From an uncultured Aquimarina sp. (GTDB lineage Bacteria > Bacteroidota > Bacteroidia > Flavobacteriales > Flavobacteriaceae): 64,000 nucleotides of DNA. Under the pieces are notes generated by a model that searched no databases, was not told the DNA's origin, and saw nothing but the letters and a program-made list of their open reading frames with translations. A program made the translations under genes and the position numbers. Position 1 is the first letter of the stretch; every line of letters begins with the position of its first letter. The stretch is taken from positions 1 to 64,000 of the forward strand of contig NZ_CANMQT010000002.1 in assembly GCF_947500065.1 (NCBI RefSeq). Direction: 5' to 3'. Shown here in pieces: positions 6,901-16,239 of the stretch.

Positions 6901-9203
6901 CTTACCCAATTTGCTCCTGCATCAGAAGAATACCAAACACTAGTTACTCCATAATTATGCATAGTTACCATAATATCATTTGCCGTTTCGCCTAATCTAA
7001 CTGAAGACACAGAACCTACAAACGGTGTAGTGATCTCTGACCAGTTTGCTGATCCAACACCAACATTAGTAAGTCGTAACATCTGCCCAGTAGCGGTACC
7101 TATATACCAAACATTATTTTCAAAAGGAGAAGGAGTTAATGCTGTAGGTTTACTCGTTAATAAAGCGTTGGTAATATTAGCATTAGAATTTGCCGCAACA
7201 TTGATTGTTTTAATTGCAAATGTCCCCGCAGTACTATTAGACGCATTCGTTAACATGAAATTAGTATCACTATCATATCCCATTTGATTCACAAAATCTC
7301 CTGTAGACTGATCATTAACTAATGTTGTAGCTCCTCCTTGTCTTCTTCCTAATCCATTCCAAGGAAGATTAAATCTATAGATTACATTTCTAACAAAAGT
7401 TGCCGTCATGTATTGTCCGTCTTTATCTACAAAAGTGTAAAAACCATCTCCGTCTGATAATTCTTCGGATCCATTAATTCCTGGAACCGTATTTCTAAAT
7501 GCCTGAGAACCGTTATCTTGTGCTCCAGCAGTAAAAATTCCTGAAGTATCTCCAGCCCCATCAGGTCCAATCCCTGCTTTTACATATTGCGTTACATTAT
7601 AATTATTATTTCGAGCACCAAAAACATTCGAGCTTTGAGCAGTCGATAAACTATTCGCATAATACACACCTCCATCGGTACCAAAAATTGCCTGATTAGG
7701 GCTTCCTGGTCTAAAGGTCATTGCATGTTGATCCGCGTGAACTAAAGAAACTGGCAATCCAGCTAAACCTGGATTGTTAGACCATTTAGAAATTTGTCCC
7801 CAACTAGTACCACTATTGGCGGATCTAAATAGATCAATTCCTCCTACATAAACAATATCGTCATTTGTAGGGTCTGCTTCGATCATTAAGTCATAGAAAG
7901 CTTGTCCTCTGGTAAAATCATTCGCAGAAATACCATTGTCCGCATCATTTGGTAAAGCAGTTTCCGTTACTGATCCAAATTTATTTGTGGTTCTATAAAT
8001 ATGAACAGGAGTATTTCCACTTCCTTGAGTTAATGCATATAATTTATTAGCATCTGTAGAAGAAACTTCAATTTCTACTCTGTTAGAATCAGCCAAAGGA
8101 GATCCTGCTGCCTCTGTCCATGTAGCACCATCAGTAGAACTAAATACTCTACCTCCACCATTTCCTCCAATTCCTGGAGTTGTAATAGTTCCCATCCATA
8201 ATGTATTATCCGCACCAATTTCAAAATCATTCGGAATAAAGAAATAATCAGCACCACTAAAAGCAAAGCTCATATTAGTAGACTCTATTCTACTCCAAGT
8301 AGCACCTCCATCTATCGACCTGTATAATCCTGCTGTTTGCAATCCTAACCAATTTGTTGGACTCGCAGCATCTCCATATACGTGTGCTCCTACTCCAACA
8401 TATAACTCTGTACGATTCTGTGCGGTATTATTCCAAGCCAAAATATCATTTACATAAAAAATACCTGAAAGAAATAGGTTACTCGTATTAAAATCAAAAC
8501 TTCCAGCTCCTGCCGGAGGAATCGCTAGTGATTGCCAACTTGTTCCTCCATCAGTAGAACGATAAATTCCACTTCCAACTACATCTCCTGCTGTATACTG
8601 CTCTCCAGTACCTAAATACCAAATATTAGAATCTCTAGGATCTACTGTAATAGAAGTTACTGATAAATTTCCAGGTACATTTTGCACACGACTCCATTGA
8701 GAAGCCGATGAAGTAATATCATTATTTACCCATAAACCTCCACTTACACCACCTGCATACACACGTCTATTAGAAGAATCATTTGGATCAAACATAATCG
8801 CCCTTGTTCTACCTCCGATATCATTAGGACCTCTCTCAATCCAAGGATTATTAGCATCATCACCAGGAGCTCTTTTAGACAAACCTCTTCTTAGTTTCTC
8901 CTGAGTCTCATAAATTTTTTCTGGTTCTGTTCTTCCTGTCGCCGGATTGATGGACAGCTCCCATAATTGTTCAAAGTACTTATTCGGAGGGAGGCCTTGT
9001 GCTTTTCTCTCCGATCTTGTCATTTTGAGTGTCTCTGTAAAGGGGCTTTTATTCAAAAAATCCTTGTGTTGATCTCTTAAATTTGTAATTCCATCTTTTT
9101 CTATGTTTTCTATACTTTCCTCCCCAGAGAAAACCATAAAACCGATTGGCAATGCCACTAAACTCAATGCCAGCAATGCATAGCGAGTAATTTTTCTTTT
9201 CAT
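3942..9203 (-). CDS. giant T9SS-secreted sortilin/BNR-FN3-MAM protein
   Basis: This 1753-residue protein has an N-terminal signal segment (MKRKITRYALLALSLVALP). A beta-propeller region at about residues 105-850 contains many BNR/Asp-box motifs (SxDGGxTW, for example STDGGTSWQS and SIDGGATWSR), as in VPS10/sortilin-like exo-proteins. Fibronectin type III modules lie at about 858-949, 953-1041 and 1214-1308. MAM-like or carbohydrate-binding-like modules lie at about 1046-1214, 1314-1479 and 1488-1653. The end carries a type A T9SS sorting domain (FYPNPVNGN ... GVYIIKVATK ... KFIKR). It is therefore predicted to cross the outer membrane and be cell-surface attached or released. The substrate is unknown; adhesion or polymer binding is plausible. 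Near-identical module repeats suggest recent internal duplication. It stands alone between the Y-RNA terminator and a divergent lipoprotein gene. Confidence 0.88.
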   Translation of the reverse strand: MKRKITRYALLALSLVALPIGFMVFSGEESIENIEKDGITNLRDQHKDFLNKSPFTETLKMTRSERKAQGLPPNKYFEQLWELSINPATGRTEPEKIYETQEKLRRGLSKRAPGDDANNPWIERGPNDIGGRTRAIMFDPNDSSNRRVYAGGVSGGLWVNNDITSSASQWSRVQNVPGNLSVTSITVDPRDSNIWYLGTGEQYTAGDVVGSGIYRSTDGGTSWQSLAIPPAGAGSFDFNTSNLFLSGIFYVNDILAWNNTAQNRTELYVGVGAHVYGDAASPTNWLGLQTAGLYRSIDGGATWSRIESTNMSFAFSGADYFFIPNDFEIGADNTLWMGTITTPGIGGNGGGRVFSSTDGATWTEAAGSPLADSNRVEIEVSSTDANKLYALTQGSGNTPVHIYRTTNKFGSVTETALPNDADNGISANDFTRGQAFYDLMIEADPTNDDIVYVGGIDLFRSANSGTSWGQISKWSNNPGLAGLPVSLVHADQHAMTFRPGSPNQAIFGTDGGVYYANSLSTAQSSNVFGARNNNYNVTQYVKAGIGPDGAGDTSGIFTAGAQDNGSQAFRNTVPGINGSEELSDGDGFYTFVDKDGQYMTATFVRNVIYRFNLPWNGLGRRQGGATTLVNDQSTGDFVNQMGYDSDTNFMLTNASNSTAGTFAIKTINVAANSNANITNALLTSKPTALTPSPFENNVWYIGTATGQMLRLTNVGVGSANWSEITTPFVGSVSSVRLGETANDIMVTMHNYGVTSVWYSSDAGANWVSKEGNLPDIPVRDMLQNPLDRNEVIVGTQLGVWVTTNFDAVNPTWSQSQNGMSDASVTSFDYWAVNGDDNNNKIIASTYGRGVFTGSFTANSTSDTTAPTAPTNLTATNVTQTTADLSWTAATDNVGVTGYDVYQDGVVVTTVTGTNYNATGLTANTSYAFVVRAKDAAGNESVDSNTANVTTTSAPDTTAPTVPTNLTAANTTQTTTDLSWTAATDNVGVTGYDVYQDGVVVTTVTGTNYNVTGLTANTSYAFVVRAKDAAGNESVDSNTANITTSGTTGGSGCSGGITAFPYDEGFEGGFGDWSQGSGDDFDWARRSGGTPSNNTGPSSADEGTFYVYVETSNPNNPNRTTILNSPCFDLSGETSADYSFRYHMTGNAVGELRLEASSDNGTTWTSVWSRTGDQGNTWNTAAVDLNSYTGSSMQLRYVGTSGSSWQGDMAVDRISLSTGSTTDTAAPTAPTNLTAANTTQTTTDLSWTAATDNVGVTGYDVYQDGTVVSTVTGTTYTASGLTANTSYAFVVRAKDAAGNESVDSNTATVTTTGSSGNGCTAGITSFPYNQGFEGGFGDWTQGSGDDFDWTRQSGGTPSNNTGPSSADEGTFYVYVETSNPNNPNRTTILNSPCFDLSGETSADYSFRYHMTGTAVGELKLEASSDNGTTWTEVWSRSADQGNAWNTANVNLDSYAGGSMQLRYVGTSGTSWQGDMAVDRIALSTDGTTGGSGCSGGITAFPYSQGFEGGFGSWSQGSGDDFDWTRQSGGTPSNNTGPSSADAGTFYVYVETSNPNNPNRTAILNSPCFDLTSAASATFDFRYHMTGNAVGELKLEASSDNGTSWTEVWSRSGNQGNAWNTASVNLNSYTGDSMQLRYVGTSGTSWQGDMAVDAVSLSTSGTTAVNDEFTNPLVNEEEAFEVTFYPNPVNGNLLYLNTSMKSAITYSIMNVAGQLVNKGTVSNNSINVQELSEGVYIIKVATKNSGEIISKFIKR
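4240..6640 (-). repeat. intragenic module repeats (three MAM-like, three FN3)
   Basis: The MAM-like modules at about 4245-4740, 4767-5260 and 5560-6065 are nearly identical, and FN3 modules lie at about 5280-5560, 6080-6345 and 6355-6630. High nucleotide identity implies recent duplication or gene conversion, and makes assembly errors possible here. Confidence 0.85.
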
Positions 9204-9648
9204 TATTAGTTAAAAATTTAGTTATTATTTATTTTTTTAGCATCTTTTTTCACAATTATACAATAAAATAAAATAACAGGGTAATTTCCCTAAAATAAAG
9301 GGGATTTTCCCCCTAAATGGTTTGTGCGAATTTTATTCTGTTTTAGTTAATTAGTTGAAAATTATATAAGTTTTTATATGTGCTACACTAATAAAACAAC
9401 TTATTTCACAAAAACCCTAATTTTTTATTACCTGCACAACATAATTTACTACCCTATTCACATGACCTAATCATTAAAAAAACACGTTTTATTACAAAAA
9501 AAATATAACACTAGAGATATTATTGATGAATACGAAAAAGAGGTATTCTCAATTCTAGTTACTTAGAAATATTTCTGAGAAGCTATCTATAATAACTTTG
9601 AACCCAATAAAAATTTACCTATTATTATGGAACTAAAACCAATCAGCT
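9204..9648. other. divergent intergenic region with lipoprotein promoter
   Basis: This 445-bp AT-rich region separates the minus-strand T9SS gene from the plus-strand lipoprotein gene. TAACTTTG at 9593-9600 fits the TAnnTTTG -7 consensus and lies about 50 bases before the ATG at 9649. No ORF or RNA structure was recognised elsewhere in it. Confidence 0.55.
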
Positions 9649-10269
9649 ATGAAAAAAATATTGCCACTATTCGCATTGGTCATTTGCCTAATCTCCTGCA
9701 AAGACGATCAAAAGGAAAAATCTACTAATGAAGAAAACACAACTATCTCTGAACAAGAAGGTGTTAGTAAAATCAAAACCTCTAGTACTACTAATAAACT
9801 TACGAGTCTTGATCTAGCGTTAGAAGTAGAAAATTTTATCACTTGTAAAAAAGCGAGTACAGAACGAAATGACTGTAGAAACAGTATTACCAAAACGATT
9901 TCTAAAGCCTTTGATCTCACAGAATTTAGTGACCCAAAGTTAGGGTATGTAGTTTACGATAGTATTCGGCCTATTGCAGAACGATCCAAAAACTGGTTAA
10001 AATTGGGAACCGTAGACCAGAAAAGCATCGATATGGCATTAGCACATAGTAACAGAGGTGGATTAGCATTGATTATTGATACTGCTGAGACTTATGGTCA
10101 TGTAGTAATGATCGTTTCTGGCGAAAGTAAAAAATCGGGTTCTTGGGATATGAAACTACCTAAGGTACTATCATTGACCAATTATAAACCAGAAAAATCA
10201 TTTAGTAATAAGTCCCTGTCCTACGCCATGCAGAAAAGCAAAGATCTGAAAGTATTTATCAGGCAATAA
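9649..10269 (+). CDS. predicted lipoprotein, function unknown
   Basis: This 206-residue protein starts with a lipoprotein signal (MKKILPLFALVICLISCKDD), giving a lipidated Cys at about residue 17, and a Ser/Thr/Glu-rich linker to about 45. The mature part has two further cysteines (FITCKKASTERNDC) that may form a disulphide, and a C-terminal segment with no motif that I recognise. The family is not known to me. It has its own -7 box and a terminator, so it is monocistronic. Nothing links it functionally to the RNA-repair genes on either side. Confidence 0.75.
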   Translation: MKKILPLFALVICLISCKDDQKEKSTNEENTTISEQEGVSKIKTSSTTNKLTSLDLALEVENFITCKKASTERNDCRNSITKTISKAFDLTEFSDPKLGYVVYDSIRPIAERSKNWLKLGTVDQKSIDMALAHSNRGGLALIIDTAETYGHVVMIVSGESKKSGSWDMKLPKVLSLTNYKPEKSFSNKSLSYAMQKSKDLKVFIRQ

Positions 10270-10291
10270 AAAGGTATTGTACAATGCATGC

Positions 10292-10328
10292 ATCCTCAAT
10301 TGATCATTTTCATTTGAGGATTTTTTTT
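10292..10328 (+). terminator. intrinsic terminator after the lipoprotein gene
   Basis: ATCCTCAA and TTGAGGAT form an 8-bp stem followed by a run of T. Confidence 0.85.
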
Positions 10329-10345
10329 AAAAACTATTTTTATTA

Positions 10346-10380
10346 CGCAAAATGATTGCGTGATTCAACTTCTTCTTTGC
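10346..10380 (+). promoter_or_regulatory. promoter with shared inverted-repeat operator
   Basis: CGCAA (10346-10350), 5-nt spacer, TTGCG (10356-10360): a perfect inverted repeat. TTTGC (10376-10380) follows after a gap of 15 nt, then ATTGTAATTG. It is the same promoter design as at 1083, 11177 and 46636. Confidence 0.8.
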
Positions 10381-10398
10381 ATTGTAATTGAAGTAAAG

Positions 10399-11115
10399 AT
10401 GAAGACAAAACTTAAAGAAATTATCGACCAGCTTTATACTGTATTTGGTAAATACTCAATAGAAGTTGCGAAATTAAGAGACTATAGTTGTCCTTGTTGT
10501 GTCACAGATAATGAAATAAAAGTTATTACAAAGAAACCTATAAAAGAATTATCTGCAGAAGATTTAGGTCACTTTATCAGATCAGCAATATCTACTTTTG
10601 GAAGTATTGAAGATTACAAGCACTTTCTACCTAGAATTCTAGAGCTAATGACTTTAGAATCTTCTTCTGACATTATCGATGATTTTACGTGTTTTGAAAA
10701 ATTAAATTACGCAGAATGGGAGACTTGGCCTGAAAATGAAATTCAGATTATTGAAAATTTCTTCACTGAATTGTGGAACACAATTATTAATGGAAAAAAT
10801 AGTACTGAATTTATGATAGGAGAATGTTTCAGTTTGATTAAAATGTACGGACCTATAGAACCAGCGCTAAAGAAATGGAAAGAGTCTAAAACCGAAATAT
10901 CATCCTTATATATAGTTAATGGGATACTGAATGGGTTTGCATTTAGAGCTGAATCTAAAAACGAAAAAATAATCTCTAAATGGTTATATTCTAAACCAGT
11001 TTTAGATAAAATTGAAAAAGTTTATTTTAACCAAGAAGATAAAGAAACTGCAAATAGAATTGCTATTGCTCATACAATCTTAGAAAACAAATATCCAATA
11101 ACTTTTGCATTTTAA
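10399..11115 (+). CDS. unknown protein in the rsr/rtcB regulon
   Basis: I place the start at 10399 (MKTKLKEIIDQLY; 238 residues). A longer reading frame from 10360 would begin upstream of the -7 box at 10376-10380 and inside the operator region, so it cannot lie within the transcript. The protein is mostly helical. A CPCC cluster is near the N-terminus (SCPCCVTDNE) and a further cysteine sits in DDFTCFEKLNYAEWETW. I do not recognise the family; the overall look resembles small cytosolic immunity or DUF-type proteins of Bacteroidetes. Sharing the CGCAA-N5-TTGCG promoter with rsr and rtcB1 suggests a part in the same RNA-damage response. That link is inferred from regulation only. Confidence 0.7.
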   Translation: MKTKLKEIIDQLYTVFGKYSIEVAKLRDYSCPCCVTDNEIKVITKKPIKELSAEDLGHFIRSAISTFGSIEDYKHFLPRILELMTLESSSDIIDDFTCFEKLNYAEWETWPENEIQIIENFFTELWNTIINGKNSTEFMIGECFSLIKMYGPIEPALKKWKESKTEISSLYIVNGILNGFAFRAESKNEKIISKWLYSKPVLDKIEKVYFNQEDKETANRIAIAHTILENKYPITFAF

Positions 11116-11176
11116 AATAATATATAAGTAATCTAACACGTGAAGTTTATAAAGAATAAAATATATATTTTTACCA

Positions 11177-11211
11177 CGCAAAAACATTGCGCAATACCAA
11201 TGCATCTTTGC
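11177..11211 (+). promoter_or_regulatory. rtcB1 promoter with shared inverted-repeat operator
   Basis: CGCAA (11177-11181), spacer AAACA, TTGCG (11187-11191): a perfect inverted repeat. TTTGC (11207-11211) follows after exactly 15 nt. The flanks (CCACG before, CAATA after) resemble the rsr site. Confidence 0.82.
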
Positions 11212-12721
<1,510 letters not shown>

Positions 12722-12745
12722 AGCTCATTCCCTCTTGAGAGGGAT

Positions 12746-12781
12746 AGTATTTCGGCACAGCGCTGCTGTGTCAGAAATACT
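12746..12781. repeat. long palindrome between rtcB1 and the next gene
   Basis: AGTATTTC-GGCACAGC pairs with GCTGTG-TC-AGAAATACTT around a GCT loop. A smaller hairpin TCCCTCTTGAGAGGGA lies just before it. No T-run follows, so it is more like a REP-type or mRNA-processing palindrome than a terminator. Confidence 0.6.
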
Positions 12782-12805
12782 TGGGTGTGTTAACAAGATT
12801 AAACA

Positions 12806-13468
12806 ATGAACCTATATCAAACCATACAAAACAGTACTCAGTTCCTTTCAGATTCCTGGAAGGAACAGTATGCTGGGTTTTTACAAGAAGAACATCTTCA
12901 GATATTTTCAAAAAAACTGAAGAAGTATCATCTATCAGGAGTTCCTGACACACATCCACTACCCCATTTTGACGAAGAGATAACACCAACATTATCTAAA
13001 GCATTCATAAATTTCGAAGGGTTATTGGTTGATAAAAAAACATCCCCAAAAGATTGGGCAAAAGCTATAGAAACAACTCCATTCGAATATCTTTTGATAT
13101 TGATTGGACAACGATGGACCTCAGCAACCTTAAAAAATGAGGAAGCCATTCCTCCTTTAAAAGAAACGCTATTAGATAGTTGTTTTGCACCATTTAATGA
13201 TCAAATCTGTATAGCAAACAGAGCCTGGGAAAAGCATATCGGAAGATCAGAAGATGATTTTTGGGGAGAAATGAAAGGCAATCCAACCGAGAAAGAAGAA
13301 AAAGTAAGAAAGCGTATTTTAGAAATCATAGAAAATAAAACTTGGTGGAATATCTTCTATCATTATAAACATGAATTTGTATTCGAGATTCGAGTTCCTA
13401 GCGGACATGGAATTAGATGGAATGCCAAAGGGACAAAGTTAATTGGTTTTTTAGAACCTTTTTTATAA
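12806..13468 (+). CDS. unknown protein, second gene of the rtcB1 operon
   Basis: This 220-residue protein is soluble, without signal peptide or membrane segment. It is rich in tryptophan and aromatic residues (DSWKEQYAGF, RAWEKHIG, KTWWNIFYHYKHEFVF). The last third has a conserved-looking stretch, EIRVPSGHGIRWNAKG. I do not recognise the family. It starts 84 bases after rtcB1 and ends 11 bases before the next gene, so it is very likely part of an rtcB1 transcript. A role in RNA end processing or recognition is possible from context alone. Confidence 0.7.
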   Translation: MNLYQTIQNSTQFLSDSWKEQYAGFLQEEHLQIFSKKLKKYHLSGVPDTHPLPHFDEEITPTLSKAFINFEGLLVDKKTSPKDWAKAIETTPFEYLLILIGQRWTSATLKNEEAIPPLKETLLDSCFAPFNDQICIANRAWEKHIGRSEDDFWGEMKGNPTEKEEKVRKRILEIIENKTWWNIFYHYKHEFVFEIRVPSGHGIRWNAKGTKLIGFLEPFL

Positions 13469-13479
13469 TCAACTAAGCA

Positions 13480-14847
13480 ATGGATAATTTTACCACAACA
13501 TATAACTTCACCAAAGACGAATGGAATACTTGTCTTAAGGTGCTTACTGAATTGAAAGAAGATCCTCTTCATAACCCCGATAATATTCGTTTTGCATCTT
13601 TGATTACTAAAATTCATAAGCAAGCAAAAAAAACAAACCGAAAACAGAGTTATACGGAAAAGAAATCTAATGATTTACAAATCATTAACGGATCCGTGAT
13701 TTCACAAAAAGCATTGCAAAACGAAACATCGTTTGACCAAAAAGCTGTAAAAAATGATATCGAATATTCGAGATTAGAAATTCCTAAGAACTGTTATTGC
13801 TGTAATCAATCCTTCATATTAGCTCATTCATTTTATAATCGATTGTGCCCTACCTGTGCGACCACTAATTATGAAAATAGATTTAAAGAAATTGATTTAT
13901 CAAATCGAAATGTAATTCTAACTGGCGGTCGCGTAAAGATCGGATATGCAACAGCATTAAAGCTATTACGAAGTGATGCAAATCTAACGGTAACTACACG
14001 CTTTCCAGGATTAGCGTTGGAGCACTATAAAAAAGAAGAAGATTATCACAAGTGGAAGGATCGATTAACCCTCTATGGGCTGGATTTACGTAATCTTAAT
14101 TCTGTACAGAAATTTATAGAATATTATAGCTCTAAGCATAGCTCTTTGGATATTTTGATAAATAACGCTGCTCAAACTATTAGATATACAGATGCATATT
14201 ATCTTCCTTTAATCCAACAAGAAAAGAAAATAATAGCTTCTGTCGCATCCGGTATACAATTAATTCAAAATGAAACTCCAATAGCGAAATCCATTACGGC
14301 ATTAGAATCAGTTACGGACTCATTAGAATTAAATCGTTTTGGACAACCTATTGATAACAGAACTAAAAACAGCTGGAATTCAACCCTTGAAGAAGTAGAT
14401 ATGATAGAGCTTTTAGAAGTAAACTTAATCAATCAGATTTCTCCATATCACCTCATAAAAGAATTGACTCCGTTACTAAAAGCTTCCACCTTTAAGAAGA
14501 AGTTTATTATTAATGTTACCTCATCAGAAGGGCAGTTTAGTTATACTAACAAGTCTATATTTCATCCGCATACCAATATGACCAAAGCTTCATTGAATAT
14601 GCTAACTCGAACTTCTGCCAGAGCATATGAAAAGAATAATATTTATATGAATGCTGTAGATGTTGGTTGGGTTTCTACTGGCGCGCAGGAAGGATTGAGA
14701 AAAAAACAGTTCGATATAGGATATATTCCTCCATTAGATCCGGTAGATGGAGCCTCCAGGATTATGATTCCGATTATAGAAGGAATTACAAATACACACA
14801 ATCCTGTTGGTAAATTATTAAAAAATTATAAAGTAGCTGTATGGTAA
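13480..14847 (+). CDS. SDR-type protein with zinc finger, rtcB1 operon
   Basis: This 455-residue protein has a lysine-rich N-terminal extension of about 100 residues. Next comes a C4 zinc-binding motif (CYCCNQSF ... LCPTCATTNY, about residues 107-128). A short-chain dehydrogenase Rossmann domain fills the rest: TGGRVKIGYATA as the nucleotide-binding loop near residue 147, DILINNAAQ for the NNAG motif, and INVTSSEGQF for the catalytic-serine strand. The usual YxxxK is replaced by TNMTK, so the catalytic Tyr is missing and classical redox activity is doubtful. It may act as an NAD(P)-dependent sensor or bind nucleic acid through the zinc finger. It follows the previous gene by 11 bases and is followed within 5 bases by a tRNA-like gene. 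Confidence 0.8.
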   Translation: MDNFTTTYNFTKDEWNTCLKVLTELKEDPLHNPDNIRFASLITKIHKQAKKTNRKQSYTEKKSNDLQIINGSVISQKALQNETSFDQKAVKNDIEYSRLEIPKNCYCCNQSFILAHSFYNRLCPTCATTNYENRFKEIDLSNRNVILTGGRVKIGYATALKLLRSDANLTVTTRFPGLALEHYKKEEDYHKWKDRLTLYGLDLRNLNSVQKFIEYYSSKHSSLDILINNAAQTIRYTDAYYLPLIQQEKKIIASVASGIQLIQNETPIAKSITALESVTDSLELNRFGQPIDNRTKNSWNSTLEEVDMIELLEVNLINQISPYHLIKELTPLLKASTFKKKFIINVTSSEGQFSYTNKSIFHPHTNMTKASLNMLTRTSARAYEKNNIYMNAVDVGWVSTGAQEGLRKKQFDIGYIPPLDPVDGASRIMIPIIEGITNTHNPVGKLLKNYKVAVW

Positions 14848-14851
14848 TTAC

Positions 14852-14925
14852 AGGGGTGTTAGCTCCAATCGGAAGAGCGTCTGCTCCGCACGCAGAAGGA
14901 TATGGGTTCGAGTCCCATACACTCC
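14852..14925 (+). tRNA. non-canonical tRNA-like gene (anticodon-position CGC)
   Basis: A full cloverleaf is visible: acceptor GGGGTGT/ACACTCC with one G-T pair, D-arm from GCTCCAATCGGAAGAGC, anticodon stem TCTGC/GCAGA, and T-arm ATGGG-TTCGAGT-CCCAT. The loop is TCCGCAC, so the normally invariant U33 is C. It starts 5 bases after the SDR stop codon, so it may be made from the rtcB1 transcript. With C33 it is unlikely to decode efficiently; a substrate or decoy role is possible. Confidence 0.7.
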
Positions 14926-14968
14926 ACTAATTAATTATTACATTTGAAAACATACAATAAAAACGCAA

Positions 14969-15041
14969 AGAACGTTAGCTCAACTGGAAGAGCGTCTGCC
15001 CGTCACGCAGAAGGATATGGGTTCGAATCTCATACGTTCTT
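14969..15041 (+). tRNA. non-canonical tRNA-like gene (anticodon-position GTC)
   Basis: Acceptor AGAACGT/ACGTTCT (extendable to 10 bp with the flanks), D-arm GCTCAACTGGAAGAGC, anticodon stem TCTGC/GCAGA identical to the previous gene, loop CCGTCAC, T-arm ATGGG-TTCGAAT-CTCAT. Anticodon GTC would be Asp, but U33 is again C. It shares anticodon stem and variable region with its neighbour, so the two are recent duplicates with exchanged acceptors. Confidence 0.7.
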
Positions 15042-15063
15042 TGTTAGTTATATATGAAAAACT

Positions 15064-15140
15064 GGGAGATTGATAGTTTAATTGGAAAAATAATGGGTTG
15101 CGGTTCATAGTCGCAAGTTCAAATCTTGCTCATTCTCCCT
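15064..15140 (+). tRNA. degenerate tRNA-like gene
   Basis: Acceptor GGGAGA/TCTCCC, D-arm-like TAGTTTAATTGGAAAAA, T-arm GCAAG-TTCAAAT-CTTGC. The anticodon arm ATGGG...TTCAT encloses TTGCGG, so an anticodon GCG (Arg) can be read only tentatively. A run of five T follows, which could end the transcript. Confidence 0.6.
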
Positions 15141-15333
15141 TTTTCATGTTTAAATTTTATATTACACTTCTTTTTTTACCTTTGTTTGTGTCAATTCTTA
15201 GGTGAAATACTCAAAAGAAAACTGAAGTTTTTTTGTTCTAGATGAAAAAGAAAAATCAATAACAGGAGTAACAATTTACCTTATTAAGACACCTATAGTA
15301 AACGTTATATCATTAACCACTGTAACACTTACA

Positions 15334-16206
15334 ATGATCCATACCATAGAAAACGAAAAATTAACAGTTCGTATTGATACTACAGGAGCTGAACTTGCAA
15401 GTATCAAAACCAAAAAAGACAACAGAGAATTTTTATGGCAAGGAGATCCAGCCATCTGGGCAAGTCAAGCACCAGTACTTTTTCCTATTATTGGTGGATT
15501 AAAAAATGGAACCTACACGTATAAAGAAAAAAACTATTCGCTTCCTAAACATGGATTTATACGATATAATAAAAATGTTATAGGTATTCAGAATTCGAAA
15601 ACTAAGGCTTCATTCTCTCTATCTTCATCAGAAGAAACTATGAGTAGCTATCCATTCAAATTCAGTTTTACGATTAGCTTTGAACTTATCGATAATCAGA
15701 TCATTGTTTCTCATACTATAGAAAATAAAGATTCGGAAACTATGTTTTTTTCAGTTGGAGGACATCCAGCTTTTAATTGTCCTTTGGATCCTTCAGAAAA
15801 GTATGAAGATTACTATATCTCACTCGAGAAAACAAAGAACCCTAAAAGCTACGTTCTAAATGATCAAGGTCTTATTTCTAAAAACACTATTTCTATCATA
15901 GATGATTATAAAATTTGGCTTACCAATACTCTTTTTGATAAAGATGCTTTAATTTTCAAGAATATCAACGCAAAAAAAGCAACCCTTATTCACAAAACCA
16001 ATGGTCCAGTGTTATCGGTAGATTTCAAGGACTTTTCTGATCTCGGTATTTGGGCAAAACACCAATCACCATATGTTTGCATAGAACCTTGGTTAGGATA
16101 TGCAGACGTAGAAGAAACAACTCAAAATATCGAAGAGAAAGAAGGGATTCAAAAGTTAAAAAAAGAAGAAATACATAAAAGTAATTATACGATAACCATC
16201 ATCTAA
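15334..16206 (+). CDS. aldose 1-epimerase family protein (LacX-like)
   Basis: This 290-residue protein matches the galactose mutarotase-like superfamily. The N-terminus has TTGAELASIKTKKDNREFLWQGDPAIW, typical of the LacX/YeaD subgroup; central residues FSVGGHPAFNCPL contain the conserved histidine. A further strand, YVCIEPWLGYADVEE, holds the catalytic-glutamate motif EPW. It acts on hexoses in the cytoplasm, but the exact sugar is not evident. It is separated by about 190 bp from the tRNA-like genes and has no link to RNA repair that I can see. Confidence 0.88.
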   Translation: MIHTIENEKLTVRIDTTGAELASIKTKKDNREFLWQGDPAIWASQAPVLFPIIGGLKNGTYTYKEKNYSLPKHGFIRYNKNVIGIQNSKTKASFSLSSSEETMSSYPFKFSFTISFELIDNQIIVSHTIENKDSETMFFSVGGHPAFNCPLDPSEKYEDYYISLEKTKNPKSYVLNDQGLISKNTISIIDDYKIWLTNTLFDKDALIFKNINAKKATLIHKTNGPVLSVDFKDFSDLGIWAKHQSPYVCIEPWLGYADVEETTQNIEEKEGIQKLKKEEIHKSNYTITII

Positions 16207-16239
16207 CATTACTTAGAATCAAAATGAATTATCTAAAAA

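Noticed and set aside
10360..10398. Upstream start codon for the 238-residue protein
   Set aside because: It lies upstream of the -7 element at 10376-10380 and inside the shared operator region, so it cannot be within the mRNA.
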